Counted from the stretch's first letter, positions 35,537-47,319 are shown. The stretch: 64,000 nucleotides of DNA from Isoetes taiwanensis (GCA_021234155.1 JAJEKV010000093.1:2998043-3062042); one strand, 5' to 3'. The notes: generated from the sequence alone by a model not told the origin. Program-made: numbers and translations.

Positions 35537-36051
35537 TTATAAAACGATAAGGACGCTTTGTATTTCTTTATTACGCCCCCACATTAGTAACTTTTCATCA
35601 ATTATATGCTTTTCCCCAAGCAACGATTCCCCATTGAGTAATATCAAGTTTTTGATAGGCCATCGCATAAGTTTTCCAATCTCGAATGAGCTATCATCAA
35701 CCATCATCTCAAACACTGTAATCCCAAGGTCATCTTCTCCCAAGTAGGCACTGTCAACAACTTCATTTGTAAATGCCACAACAATAAAAGTGAATCCCAA
35801 CTTATTGTTCTCCTTGTCTAGGACAATCACCCTATTGCCCGCCCATGTAGATCTATCATCCGGATTGAACTTGTGGACTGCTTTAGGGTGAGGTCGCATC
35901 TTCTGAATCCTAAAAGCATGATTTTCAACATTTGGTGCACCTCGTTAACCGCAGGGTGGGTCTCAAGTTGCTTTTCTTCCATCTCACAAAAAGAACCAAC
36001 ATGCTCCAAAGAGATAATTATGTGATGGATTTGTAGGTTTGTCATAAACAA
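35537..36051 (-). pseudogene. Unrecognised ORFs upstream of copy B
   Basis: Frame 35537-35899 includes NRVIVLDKENNKLGFTFIVV, then FEMMVDDSSFEIGKLMRWPI and LLNGESLLGEKHIIDEKLL. Frame 35827-36051 overlaps its N-terminal side (HPAVNEVHQMLKI). They lie directly upstream of copy B in the same orientation, so they may be its N-terminal region or a second gene of the same element. No motif recognised. Confidence 0.35.
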
Positions 36052-36059
36052 CCTTTAAA

Positions 36060-37000
36060 GAAATGTCACATATCCATCACCTAATATTTGGTTGTGGCAA
36101 TATCCTTTTGGATCCATGGTGAATATTGTTCCTTCCGCTACATCTCAGATCATTCTCCATGAGTGTAACATGCATTCCTTCTGGATTTCCTTTGCTCAGA
36201 AGCAACACTTTTCCTTAGTTACATAATGCACATAACGATTTTATAATTTGAATAGTTAGTGACATCCACACCGAGAAGCCATAGCGTCTTTATACCTTGT
36301 ATATAAAATGGCATCGCCATTTGTTGTTTAAGCTTCTTGAACCTTATTAGAAAAGTTCCAACACATGTTGATTGTTATAAGATAGAATAATTTGAATAGA
36401 TGAATTGGGGGTAACCTACACATGTAGCTAAGTCGATTCACATTTCTTATTTAAATTAAAACAAGTAGTCGTAGGTACCTTAGAAACCATAACGAAAGGT
36501 ACTGTTGCTTCTCTTTAGCTCCAAACCTACAATATCAAATGAGAAACTTAATTTATCAGAAATGAATAAAATTGCATGTTTTGGTTTTGTACAAAAGGCG
36601 AATTTCCGGTTTAGAATCTTGTAGTGAAAGTTTTCATTAGGAGTGAAAAGTTCCATTTACTATTTGGTTACATAATGCTCATAATAAAATATGACTAGTT
36701 AATGGCATACACACCTGAGTTGCCATAATGGCCTTGATATTTATATGTGTATTCCAATATGTAAATCTTTCGAGCTTCTTGAACCTAGATAAACAGTTCC
36801 AACCTATGTGAAAAAACGTGCAATAAAAAATGTCAAATATTGTTGGGGATGGAGAGCTTGATAATTTACATGACTTACGTAATTAAATAAGTACTTTGTA
36901 GTCACCTTAAAAATCACAATGAACTGGGTTTGCTTTTTTAGTGCCAACCTATGCAAATGTCGGCGATGACTGAATTAGTACAAACTCAGAATATTAGTTT
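36060..37000. other. AT-rich spacer
   Basis: Non-coding. Two segments share TAGTGACATCCACACCGAG / TAATGGCATACACACCTGAG, then GCCATA and a CTTGAACCT stretch (around 36255-36345 and 36690-36790), suggesting an old ~440-bp duplication. The segments between them are diverged. Confidence 0.35.
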
Positions 37001-37009
37001 GTAGGTGAA

Positions 37010-37258
37010 TCTACTCAAGAATTATTCTAGTGAACTTCTAGCACATGCTGGATGAAAGAAAAAAAAGAACTAGCAATCTACTCAAGAACTATTCTAGTGA
37101 ACTTCTAGCACATGGGATGAAAGAAAAAAAAGAACTAGCAAAGACTCAAACACTATACATATGTGAAGTTCCAACATATATTGGAAGAATAAAAAAAAAA
37201 AAGACTCAAACACTATACATATGTGAAGTTCCAACATATGTTGAAGAATAAAAAAGAC
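37010..37258. repeat. Two adjacent tandem duplications (67 bp x2 and ~60 bp x2)
   Basis: The first pair starts CTACTCAAGAATTATTCTAG (about 37010) and CTACTCAAGAACTATTCTAG (about 37078), ending in AAAAAAGAACTAGCAA. The second starts AGACTCAAACACTATACATA at 37142 and again at 37202, ending in a poly-A stretch. Both pairs are nearly identical, so the duplications are recent. Confidence 0.8.
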
Positions 37259-37259
37259 G

Positions 37260-38450
37260 AGGGGAATTCAAAACCATGCAATGAAATATTTGAGTAGGCT
37301 AAATAAAAACGCGAAAAAACATTGTTAGGGTTAGAAGCATCATTAGAGTTAGATGCTAGGGTTAGGGCAAAGTAGTCGCGACATGGGCAAATGCAAAAGG
37401 AATCTCTAGGCAAAAAAAGTCCGGTGACGCCGCCAAAGTCGAAGGAGTCGCCAAGTCGGGCCAAGACAAAGCTGCTATGCCAAGGCGGCCGATGGTTTTT
37501 GTTTAGTGTAGCGATGATTTGGTGAGGCTCTACCAAATTTGGTTGCACGATTCGCTGTTTGGATTCATGGTTTTTGCCCCTTGCTAAGAAGCCAAGAAGC
37601 CATATCCCGTTCTTCCAAGAAGCCGTGGTTTTCCGGCGTACCATAGCCTGCTCTTCCAATAAAACCGGGTTTTCCAAGAAGTGATCATAAGCCATAGCTA
37701 TGTTTTTTCCAAGAAGCCGATCTCCGCCATGATTTTTTAAGTGAAAGCCGATCTCCGGCCATGATTTTTCTAAGGAAAATCTATTTCTAAAATGGAAAGC
37801 CGATCTCGCGCCATGATTTTTCGACCAGCTTCCATTCTTATCCTGACCTCTGCCACCTCTACCTCACCCGGGCGATCCCCCGCAAGTGATCATAACTAGG
37901 GTTTTCAGCCCAAGAACAGCCCCATAGTCTATAGGTCCAAGAAGCTCGACGAAGAGGCTTTCACCGTAGAAAATCTATCTCTAAAAGGTAAAGCCGATCT
38001 TTTGCAATGCTTCTCATTAGACTCGATTTTTTATTTATTAATCTTTCATGTTTACCCTTTGCAAATCCATGATTCTTGATCCTTGAAGCAGTGAAGAGAT
38101 TGTAGAACAAAGGTGCTGGTCACGTATTATTTGAAGCCCCCATGGGTATTATTTGAGTATGGGAAAAAGAAACTTGCAAGAAGTTTATGCAGCAAAATGT
38201 TTGGCAAATTGTAGATTCTTGTCGGAGAAGTTTCAACAACTTTTTATCATTTGTTACACGTAGGCTGAATATATTTAATGTTGTAACGCTTTATTTAATT
38301 AATAAGAACGTAGTTTTAATGTAACAGATTCTTTTAAATATCTACGTACCACGCAGTGGCCTTTTTTTAATTTGCATGCCTATTTTTAGTTTCTTTCCTT
38401 TGCTTGCTTTTTCCCGCTTTTGTGCTTCTTTGTCGCGGGGACGCCCTCGT
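37260..38450. other. Spacer with GCCGATCTC minisatellite
   Basis: Three copies of GCCGATCTCCGGCCATGATTT-like sequence lie at about 37716, 37748 and 37800, and the related CCAAGAAGCC(G) recurs at 37580-37720. The minus-strand frame at 37213-37695 (160 codons) has no recognisable motif, and part of it covers the recent tandem duplication, so I do not call it a gene. Confidence 0.45.
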
Positions 38451-38454
38451 GGTG

Positions 38455-38700
38455 GACGATTCGTCAGACGCTTTTGAGAGCGATCATGGGTCAGTGTTTG
38501 TAACGCTTTTGAGCGCAGAGATCATGGGTCATGCGCGCGAGACTACAGAATTGCATCAAAGCAAAAGAAAATGCTTTAACTAAAACAGAGCAAAGCAGAC
38601 TTGGTAGAAAAGAAGAGAGATTAGCGTAAATTCTTTAACTAAACAAAGCAAATAGGCTTGGTGTAGCAAGAAGCAAAATCAGATTAGAGTAGGCTTAGCA
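38455..38700. repeat. Short tandem duplications
   Basis: ACGCTTTTGAGAGCGATCAT and ACGCTTTTGAGCGCAGAGATCAT lie 40-44 bp apart (38469 and 38511). Further on, CTTTAACTAAA-ACA(G)AGC(AAAG)CA and a GCTTGGT block are duplicated about 62-65 bp apart (about 38573 and 38635). Confidence 0.5.
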
Positions 38701-39215
38701 AAAGCGATGTTCTTGAATTGTGGTGTTTAGAGCAGATTCTGCAAGGACGCTTTTTCCTTTTGTAACCGTGTAGTAAAAATTTCATCGCTTCATGCTTAAA
38801 ACATGAGTAATTACATTTGATTTTCTCCTCGAGCCCCAAGGCATATAGATGTATTTGATGCTTGCAAAAATCATAATGCGGAAATATTCTAAATGTCTTG
38901 ACAAAGGAATTTTTGACAAAATGATTGCAGCTTGATCTTTTGCTATTGCATGATGAGGATTTGCATGTTGAGGATTTGATGGCAGCCAAACGAGGTGTGT
39001 TACATTTTCTTTTTTTCTTATAACTTAAAAAAAATGTAGTATGACAATCAAAGTCATAGATGCTATTTTTTTCTTTCTCATGATGAGTTTTTGTTGGGCA
39101 TATGACACATTTGCATCCTTTTAAAAGTTAAAAGCATTTTTTTTGGATTGCACGATTAGGTTCCCAACTCCTAGATTTTAGGTGATAAAGCTTTAAAATG
39201 AAGCATTTTATGAAT
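38700..39215. other. AT-rich spacer before the satellite
   Basis: No gene seen; short poly-T runs only. Confidence 0.4.
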
Positions 39216-39985
39216 TTAGATTGGTGTTTATGTCAACCTAGGCCTAAAGCACCACTATTTTGATAGTTAATGGTTCAATGAACTAGCACATCTCAAGATG
39301 TGTTGGATGTTAGGGTCTTCTAAGTTAGACCCTTACTTCCAACATGGGTTGGAAGTTGAAGGTTTTAAAGGTCCTAAATAAGCTCCTTCTCTAAGTTTAG
39401 CTTGAAAGGATCCCCTTGACAAGCACCTTTGTTTTTAATTTCTAGTTGTGGCTTTAATTCCAACTTCCAACATGGGTTGGAAGATAGATTGGTTTCTATG
39501 TCAACCTAGGCCTAAAAGCACCACTATTTTGATAGTTAATGGTTCAATGAACTAGCACATGTCAAGGTGTGTTAGAGGTTAGGGTCTTCTAAGTTAGGAC
39601 CCTACTTCCAACATGGGTTGGAAGTTGAAGGTTTTAAAGGTCCTAAATAAGCTCCTTCTCCAAGTTTAGCTTGAAAGGATCCCCTTGACAAGCACCTTTG
39701 TTTTAATTTTTAGTTGTGGCTTTTAATTCCAACTTCCAACATGGGTTGGAAGATAGATTGGTTTCTATGTCAACCTAGGCCTAAAAGCACTACTATTTTG
39801 ATAGTTAATGGTTCAATGAACTAGCACATGTCAAGGTGTGTTAGAGGTTAGGGTCTTCTAAGTTAGGACCCTACTTCCAACATGGGTTGGAAGTTGAGGG
39901 TTATAAAGGTTCTAAATAAGCACCTTTTCCAAGTTTACCTTGAAAGAATCCCCTTGACAAGCACCTTTGTTTTTAATTTTTGTTG
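39216..39985. repeat. 268-bp palindromic satellite, left array
   Basis: Units start with TAGATTGGTTTCTATGTCAA at 39216, 39485 and 39753 (period 268-269 bp). Each unit carries the palindrome CTTCCAACATGGGTTGGAAG twice (starts at 39336, 39464, 39605, 39733 and 39874; spacings alternate near 128 and 141 bp). The array stops abruptly at about 39984, in a TTTTTAATTTTTG stretch. Non-coding: the ORFs inside are by-products. Confidence 0.88.
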
Positions 39986-42123
39986 GGTTGCCCCTAGAGG
40001 GGCAAACCCTCGTTTGTGTGGGGTTTATGGCATATCTTGGGTATATGCTGGAATATCCTCAAAATATGCTGGTGACTGCTAAAACTTCATTATCACCAAG
40101 AAATCGGGCGGTCAGGGGCTTTGATTTGTTCAACCGATATTCCAACCTGATAATCGGCAGCTTTTATAAGAACACCTCCCCGATGGAGTCCCTTGGCGTA
40201 AACCGCTTTGGATTCACCATTTTCGAAATTTTTTGCAAAATTGATCATTCTTACAAGATGCCACGTGAGAAGAAGAGGAAGAAAGATTGAATAAGAAGGA
40301 AGAAGAATCCAGAATCCGAGCTCTTTTACTCCGGACAGAGGTACTTCCGTTAAATCTTGTAGCAACAGATCATAAGCCCCGGGCTGCTTCTTCCTACCAA
40401 ACTTTTTTCGTGCTATCTTCCCCTTGATCATAGTATTTTTTGAAACGTCCGAGGGGCGGTGGATCTCACTTGCATGCCGGTTGGGTATAGAGTCTTAAAC
40501 AGTTTCGTGGCAACATGTGTTTTTCAACGTATCATTCTTTCCTCTTCTTTCTTCTACCATTTTGTGCACATATTTCGCCATATCCCGGTGGATTTCAGAC
40601 TTTGGTGGCATCTTTGCGGCAACAACATCTAGGAAGAGGGTACGATCTTATCATTATTTGATCTCATATGCACTAAAAAATGATGTTTTTATGTTCAAAA
40701 CGAAAATAGTCGACTTTTTACTTGCCTCACAAGCGAAGAGCATCAACATGCGCTTTTGTAAAGTTTAGTTTTAAATTGAATGCTCTATCACTCATGAAGA
40801 TGCCTAATATTTGTTGGTTTGTTTCTTAATGCAGATAAAACAAGAGGAACAGTCGTTCTTGGCTTCCAAGGGTTGCTTTAGAATCGCTTCCAATCGAGGT
40901 GAGGCACTCCATGATTTGATCTCATTTATGCCGGAGGTGTCATTTTTGGCTAAGGATTTCGGCCCACGACTAGGCGCATGAATGGATGAAGAGTCGATTT
41001 AGCTAGCATGGTCATGCTTGAGCAATTGCCTTGGGAGTCCTAACAGTGGAACCAAACTCCTCCTTCCTTTTCTTTTGTGTCTTTCACGTGATTTTCTGAT
41101 TTTCCGTGACGGTTTCTAACCGGTTTTCCGTATGTTCCTTTGCTTGTACAAAATCCGTGATATTTGTGTTGGATTTGGGCTCCATTTTATGCACAATCGA
41201 TTCACTTTTTGTGTGTCTTTTTTCTAACGCATATGGAAAGCGCCCTCAAATAATTAATGACTTGATTTCCGCCTCGAGTCAGTCGCTTACCTTGTGCATT
41301 TCGATAGGGGCAAAATGGGCTTATCGAGGAGTAAAATCGCTTTTCCAGTGGCAGCAAATCGGGTCCTTGCCCTTTAGGAACCTTCTTTTTTGTAAGTTCG
41401 TTGTCGCTTGTATTTTGCTATTTGGTGTTCTTAGCCCCTTTGCATCTCCGATTTTGTCATTCTACATAAAGTCGTGGATAAAAGATATTTGATGTATTGT
41501 TAAAAAACTGCGGCACTATGTATATTAAAACAAGCATGTTCTTTTGGTTATGCTTTTATGGTGGATAAACGCAGCTTTGCCTTTTATTTTCTTGGCAATG
41601 AATGATTATTTTAGAAATGGAATAGTCATTCTTATGGATTGCTTCATTTTAGATGCTAAGTCGCTTATGCATTTTGTTAGATTGTTTTGTCCGGGATTGT
41701 TTACCCACGATTAAAACCAAGAAAACCAAGATGGATGGATGTGTTAACTTTGAGCTTTGGACCACTTTCGAAGTAGATGACGCCAATCAAAGCATTTATG
41801 TCTATGGTTTTCTAATATTGGTGCTTTCTAATCCGCTGCTTTTGCATTGTTAGAGGTTTAATTTATAGAGCTAACACAAAACGAGCAATTTGTTTGTCTA
41901 ATTTCAGAATTTGATTCACGTAGTTGTAAACAACAATTGGCTTTGTTCTATTCTTTTCAAGGAATGTGGGGTCTTCTACTAAAATTTCCGGCTTAGGTAT
42001 CGCACCTCCTGCTTTTGACACTATAACTATTTTTGTTGTAAGGTGCATGTAGAAAACACGCTTGGGACTACCATTTTACTATATTTTCATTTGGTACTTT
42101 TGATGTATAGGAGCATTAAGACT

Positions 42124-42330
42124 TGGAGCAAGCAATTATTGTTTCCGTTTGTCTCCAAATAATCTGATAATTGTTTGCGATCCGGCAGATTATTTGGAGC
42201 AAGCAACCATGCATTTGAAGACTTGTCATAGGCTAGCAAGCAAGTCTTGCAAGCAACGCCATGCCATCTCCGTTGTCTTTCATTTCTCAAAGAACGCTGA
42301 GCAAGCAACCGCTGCATTTAAAGACATGTG
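42124..42330. repeat. Inverted repeat and ~104-bp duplication
   Basis: CTCCAAATAATCTG (42153-42166) is complementary to CAGATTATTTGGAG (42186-42199), forming a 14-bp perfect stem. GCAAGCAACC(A/G)(T/C)(T)GCATTT(G/A)AAGAC occurs at 42199 and 42302, about 104 bp apart. Confidence 0.65.
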
Positions 42331-42343
42331 TACACAATGATAT

Positions 42344-42415
42344 AAGACATGTCTTTACATGGAATGCACCAATGCCCAAACAATCTAAGACATGTCTTTA
42401 CATATAATGCACTCC
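42344..42415. repeat. AAGACATGTCTTTACAT duplicated
   Basis: The 12-bp perfect palindrome AAGACATGTCTT occurs at about 42344 and 42388, each followed by TACAT and (G)AATGCAC. Spacing is about 44-46 bp. Confidence 0.65.
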
Positions 42416-42419
42416 ATGC

Positions 42420-44440
42420 CGCAGCATGACTTTTGCTTATGTACCCAAAAGTCCCCTTCAGCAAGAGAAATCACTGAGTAACATAGTATGCATAAGGTTT
42501 ATAATATATCCAATAACCTCTAGATGGTTCTTCATTTAATATCGGATGTTCCTTTGAATATCAACATTTTAATATGCTGTAATGCGTGGCAGAATGAAAT
42601 TATGTTTTAAGGCTACGGTTGATAAAGATATGTAAACATTAGAATGTTTCATGCTGAATTTTAAATGCATCTTGGAATGTTTGTTAAAATGTTACTCTAA
42701 ATCAAGCAACAAGCCATGAAAGACTTTGCAAAATTCTTGAATGTTTATCAAGGCTGTTTATATGGAATGATAAAGGAGTAGTTACATGTGTTGTGTTACT
42801 TAAGAAATAAAACAACTACCATGAAGAAGATGAGAAATATTTGCTGAAGCGAGGCAACATTTTACATCCATTACTGGGATGCTTTCCTCTTAGATGTTAC
42901 TAAAGGGCATGAGGGCATCTAATAGACGCCGCCTTGCCTTGAAACATTTTCCTAGGATGTTCGTCTTGCACACCGTGACAATTTAGGGTTATCCTTTTGG
43001 AGCTAATGGCTACATTTTCCTACTCAATTTTTTACAAGGTCATTATACTTTCGCATAGAAAAAGAACACGTAATTAGTCAAACTTCTACGTTGAGCCCAA
43101 CATAATACATTGTTCTCGGAGTTCAACATCGCAACCCCAAGGTACAATGTTGTTAAACCTGAACATAATTGGGGATGAATCCAGAAGAGACAACAATTTT
43201 ATCAAATTTGCACGGCCTATAAACACACAACCTCTACTTATGCACGACAACGCCGACCATTATACAACGTCATAAAATGCTCAACAAAGCAGACATCATA
43301 TCCGCAAGTGATTATAGACTTGCTATAGCCTCACACAACTTTATACCAAAATGTTGGGTGTTAACAATATACACCAATTTCCAACGGCATTATGAGTGCC
43401 TCCTCAAAATATATAACTCCATCACACTTTGGTAGAACATTATTTTTCACCCATGCCATACCATATAAGTCTTTGTTAAGCCATATAATGTTTTATTTAC
43501 TATAGAGATGATTTATCCCATTCATGTAGAGCTTTGAGAATTGAATCGAATTGAATTGGTTTTTAACTCCCACATAGATAATAATTGAAATGTACATACA
43601 TAGGTAATACCAAAGAAGCAATAGTATTATCATCATTTGCCAATGTCTCACATTGCTATGATGCTACCATAACATGATACACAATTTGATCAAGCGCGCA
43701 ATGTCGTGCACACGCTTACTTCTTCATCCATGTAGTTGGTGCATATTTTGATCCGGTCATATGCCTTTGATCACCATGTCGCCAAATGCCTAAAGCGTGA
43801 CAAGAATTATCACGTCTCCAATGTTACTTGTGTCATCACACTCTTGGTATATGGTATCATTGGGAACGAAAATGCCATGCTCATGTGCATGGGATACCAA
43901 GTGTAGAAATGAAGAAGCTCATTGCAAATGTGAAAGAAATATTTTGCACCAACGAGGTTGTCAAGTTGGCCCCTTTTTATAACATGCCATTTAGCATATT
44001 CCCCTCCAATAGAAATAAAAGGTTCCCATGTCTACGAGAGTCCGCAGTGAGCATATTTATGTTATTGTTATGCTCAAACAAGCTACTTGAATTCCCGACA
44101 CGAGATGGCATGTAACGTGATTATTCTTTTGCCCAAAAGTCACCTTCATTGAGGCTTGAATTGAGGTACGTAACTATCCTTTCCATCCTCTCCTCTATTA
44201 GACTTCTCCTTATGCTTTTGCCATCCTTGTTCCATACCGAGCACCAAAGACCAATACGTTACACTCAAACCCCAAAATCCATGTGTCCTACCGGATCCTA
44301 GTCCAAGAGGACCTCATCATCTAAAGAGGAGTTACTGATGCAAATAGGTGTCATCACCAACACAAAATGTCAATGTTTTAAAATAGGAATTTTCGTTGAT
44401 CGTAAAAATATGACTTTCAGGTATGATTTAAGCCACTTCA
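42420..44440. other. Internal part of the insertion, no recognised gene
   Basis: AT-rich. The ORF at 43828-44115 (95 codons, plus) has no motif I can name. Nothing else supported. Confidence 0.35.
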
Positions 44441-44481
44441 ACCTTCGGCCATGGAGGGCAACCCTCCGTGCGCAGCACCTT

Positions 44482-45290
44482 GTTAGTTGTGGCTTTAATT
44501 CCAACTTCCAACATGGGTTGGAAGATATATTGGTTTCTATGTCAACCTAGGCCTAAAGCACCACTATTTTGATAGTTAATGGTTCAATGAACTAGCACAT
44601 GTCAAGGTGTGTAGAGGTTAGGGTCTTCTAAGTTGTGACCCTACTTCCAACATGGGTTGGAAGTTGAAGGTTATAAAGGTTCTAAATAAGCACCTTTTCC
44701 AAGTTTAGCTTGAAAGAATCCCCTTGACAAGCACCTTTGTTTTTTATTTTTAGTTGTGGCTTTAATTCCAACTTCCAACATGGGTTGGAAGATAGATTGG
44801 TTTCTATGTCAACCTAAGCCTAAAGCACCACTATTTTGATAGTTAATGGTTCAATGAACTAGCACATGTCAAGGTGTGTTGGAGGTTGTTCTGACTCTAC
44901 TTCCAACATGGGTTGGAAGTTGAAGGTTTTAAAGGTTCTAAATAAGCACCTCCCCTTGACAAGCACCTTTGTTTTAAATTATTTAGTTGTGGCTTTAATT
45001 CCAACTTCCAACATGGGTTGGAAGATAGATTGATTTCTATGTCAACCTGGGCCTAAAGCACCACTATTTTGATAGTTAATGGTTCAATGAACTAGCACAT
45101 GTCAAGGTGTGTTGGAGGTTAGGTCTTCTAAGTTAGACTCTACTTCCAACATGGGTTGAAGTTGAAGGTTTTAAAGGTTCTAAATAAGCACCTTTTTCCA
45201 AGTTTAGCTTGAAAGGATCCCCTTGACAAGCACCTTTGTTTTTAATTTTTTAGTTGTGGCTTTAATTCCAACTTCCAACATGGGGTTAGG
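44482..45290. repeat. 268-bp palindromic satellite, right array
   Basis: Resumes the same satellite as at 39.2-39.98 kb, same orientation. Palindrome CTTCCAACATGGGTTGGAAG starts at 44505, 44644, 44772, 44900 and 45005, with a degenerate copy at 45143 and a broken one at 45272. Units are shorter here (about 232-268 bp) and more diverged than in the left array. Confidence 0.88.
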
Positions 45291-45960
45291 CAGTACTTCC
45301 AACATGTGTTGGAAGTTGGGTTTGAATTAAGATTATGGCTTCCGACATGTGTAACGGGTTTATGGCTTCCAACATGTGTTGGAAGTTGGATTCAAAATAT
45401 TGAGGTCTCAGAATGGGCATATGTTGGAAGTCATATGTTCTAATGATGGAGGTTTGTAATGATGGAGGTTTATAGGATCTCTAGACACCATTTCTTTTCC
45501 AACATGCATTTTTTTTTCATTTTAAAGTTGTGGCATCAGTTCCAACTTCTAACCCATGTTGGAACTAAAGTTTAGAGATAGGCCTTGAATCTTAGATTCT
45601 TATTTCATTATGGAGGTTTGAAATGAGCTTGTAGCTTCCAAAGACTTCCAACATGGGTTGGAAGTAAAGCTTAGGTATAGGTTTTGAATGTTTTGAAATG
45701 AGCTTGTGGCATCCAACATGCGTTGGAAGATAGTGTGGAGATTTTGAAAGGAGGTTGTGGCATCACTTCGTACATGAGTTGGAGGTTGGATTTGAAATGA
45801 AGTTGTGGCTTCCAATTTGCACCTTAAGTTTGTGGCCTTAGTTTCAACTTCCAACATAGGTTGGAAGTAAAATTTAGATACGGGTATTTGAAAATTGTTA
45901 TGGAGGTTTGAAATGAGGTTGTGGCTTCCGACATGCGTTGGAAGTTGGAATTTTAAATAT
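45290..45960. repeat. Degenerate fringe of the palindromic satellite
   Basis: Copies of CTTCCAACATG(T/C/G)GTTGGAAG(T)(T) continue at irregular spacing (about 45296, 45364, 45649, 45713 and 45848), separated by TGGAGGTTTGAAATGA-GGTTGTGGC segments that form a second, shorter repeat unit. The minus-strand ORF at 45600-45857 is a translation of this repeat (SLEATTSFQ-type) and not a gene. Confidence 0.75.
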
Positions 45961-46079
45961 TGTAGGGGTTTTCTAAAATGTTAGCTTCTAGAAGAGCACC
46001 TTTTGCAAGTTTATAATCTTGCAAAAACTAGTTTAAAAACTTGAATTTACACTTGAATTTAGAAACTAGATTGCATGCA

Positions 46080-46406
46080 ACATGCTTACAATTTTAGCAA
46101 CTGGGGCATGTGGAAAGACAGGAACTTAGCTCCCATAGTATCTGTTTTGGAGAAGAGGCCGGGTAGTTCTTGTTCAGTAACTGGCCTTAGTTGTGTCATT
46201 GGAGTCTAGGAAATTAGTCCTTCTCTCCTGTAGTATCCTATGGAGAAGAAGTTGAGAGGGGTTCTAAGAGTACTAGGCTCAGAGTATGGACTGCTATTCA
46301 TGGATTAGAGAAGTGGTAGCAGTTCCATACTCAACTGTATGTATATAAATATCTTATCATTCTAAATATAATACGTACTCTTGTCTTCAAAAAAAAAAAA
46401 AAAAAA
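46080..46406 (+). mobile_element. Possible retroposon ending in poly(A)
   Basis: A ~300-bp block of balanced composition contrasts with its flanks. It ends in GTATATAAATATC... AATACGTACTCTTGTCTTC followed by a pure A run of about 18 (46388-46405). A terminal A tract on a non-repetitive body is typical of SINE/LINE-derived or processed copies. No tRNA-like A/B boxes or flanking duplications are evident. Confidence 0.35.
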
Positions 46407-46409
46407 CTT

Positions 46410-47310
46410 ATTATTATTAATATTTGTTTGCATTTTTTTGATGTGACACCAATGCGTAGGTTCGAAAGCAATTTCATTAGAAGATGTTAGTTTTGAAGAC
46501 TACGATATGAAGCAAATGGTTTTTTGAAGTTATAGCAGGGTTTACATCCTTTAATGAGGTTTGCTTATTGGATGAGGATCGACATATTTATGGAATATTA
46601 TTGAAACTTCATGATGTGCCTAGTGAAGATGGTAATTGCGTTTGAGGCTTTGGTGGAAAATCCGGGGAGAACAAAATTTGTGGATACTCTCTTTGCTTTG
46701 AAAAAAATTGATGTCAATAAAATGGCCCGTGACCGAGAAATTGAAAGCACGAATTCATTAATTAGAGAAATTTGGAATTCTCGCTTAGCATGAAATAGGT
46801 TAGCGGGTAGCCATATAGTGCAAAAACTACTACCAATTGAGTAAAAGTTGGCGTTTTTTTGAACAAATTCTGCAAATGCTTCAGTCTTATTCGGAAATAT
46901 AGTTTTTACTGCTAATGCAAAGGTTCACCGCGAGTATAACGTGAGGTAGGAGGGAGTGTGAAAACTTCTCAGAAGAAGCTTGACGCCATGTTTCAAGCAA
47001 TTTAAAGGAGACGAAAGAATGTGCCTTTTATTAAAACCATATGAGAGCATTGTGTTAAAAAGAAGGTACCGAGGAGCAAGGATATCACACAAAATTCAAG
47101 ATTTAAAGCCATGTAATTGTTAAGCATAGAGGATCGCGGGTCGCATTATTTTTTAGCATTAAACATATGGTAAAAGATATGGGTAAAGACAAAACCAAAG
47201 TTTTCAAACAAAAGTTTTCATTGAAGGAAGTAATATACAACATAATTATTGATTGAAGGAGATAATTATTCTGATTGTGTTTCAGATACTTGATCGTGTA
47301 TCACACCCAT
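46410..47310 (+). other. Spacer with a weak ORF
   Basis: The plus frame 46611-46793 reads KMVIAFEALVENPGRTKFVD, then TLFALKKIDVNKMAR, protein-like but unrecognised. It ends at TGA after WNSRLA. The remainder is AT-rich. It might be a degenerate exon. Confidence 0.25.
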
Positions 47311-47319
47311 TTCATTGGC

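Larger units (their letters stand above)
39985..44475. mobile_element. Unclassified ~4.5-kb insertion splitting the satellite
   Basis: The left end reads GGGTTGCCCCTAGAGGGGCA, part of a hairpin (39985-40009). The right end holds GGAGGGCAACCCTCC (about 44453-44467). The complement of the right end also contains GGGTTGCCC, so the two termini may be short inverted repeats. Outside, the satellite word AGCACC(T)TTGTT occurs on both sides (39960 and 44476), compatible with a target duplication. No transposase is readable inside. The minus-strand frame at 40093-40431 (with KNFENGESKAVYAKGLHRGG) is the most protein-like part, but I do not recognise it. The DNA transposon interpretation is tentative. 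Confidence 0.4.

Noticed and set aside
37213-37695. 160-codon minus-strand ORF as a gene
   Set aside because: No motif; its 3' part translates a recent tandem duplication and the remainder looks non-coding.
39216-45290. CRISPR array
   Set aside because: Units are ~268 bp with diverging copies, in plant-like DNA, without spacer/repeat alternation or cas genes.
45600-45857. Minus-strand ORF with repeating SLEATTSFQ-type words
   Set aside because: It is a translation of the palindromic satellite fringe.
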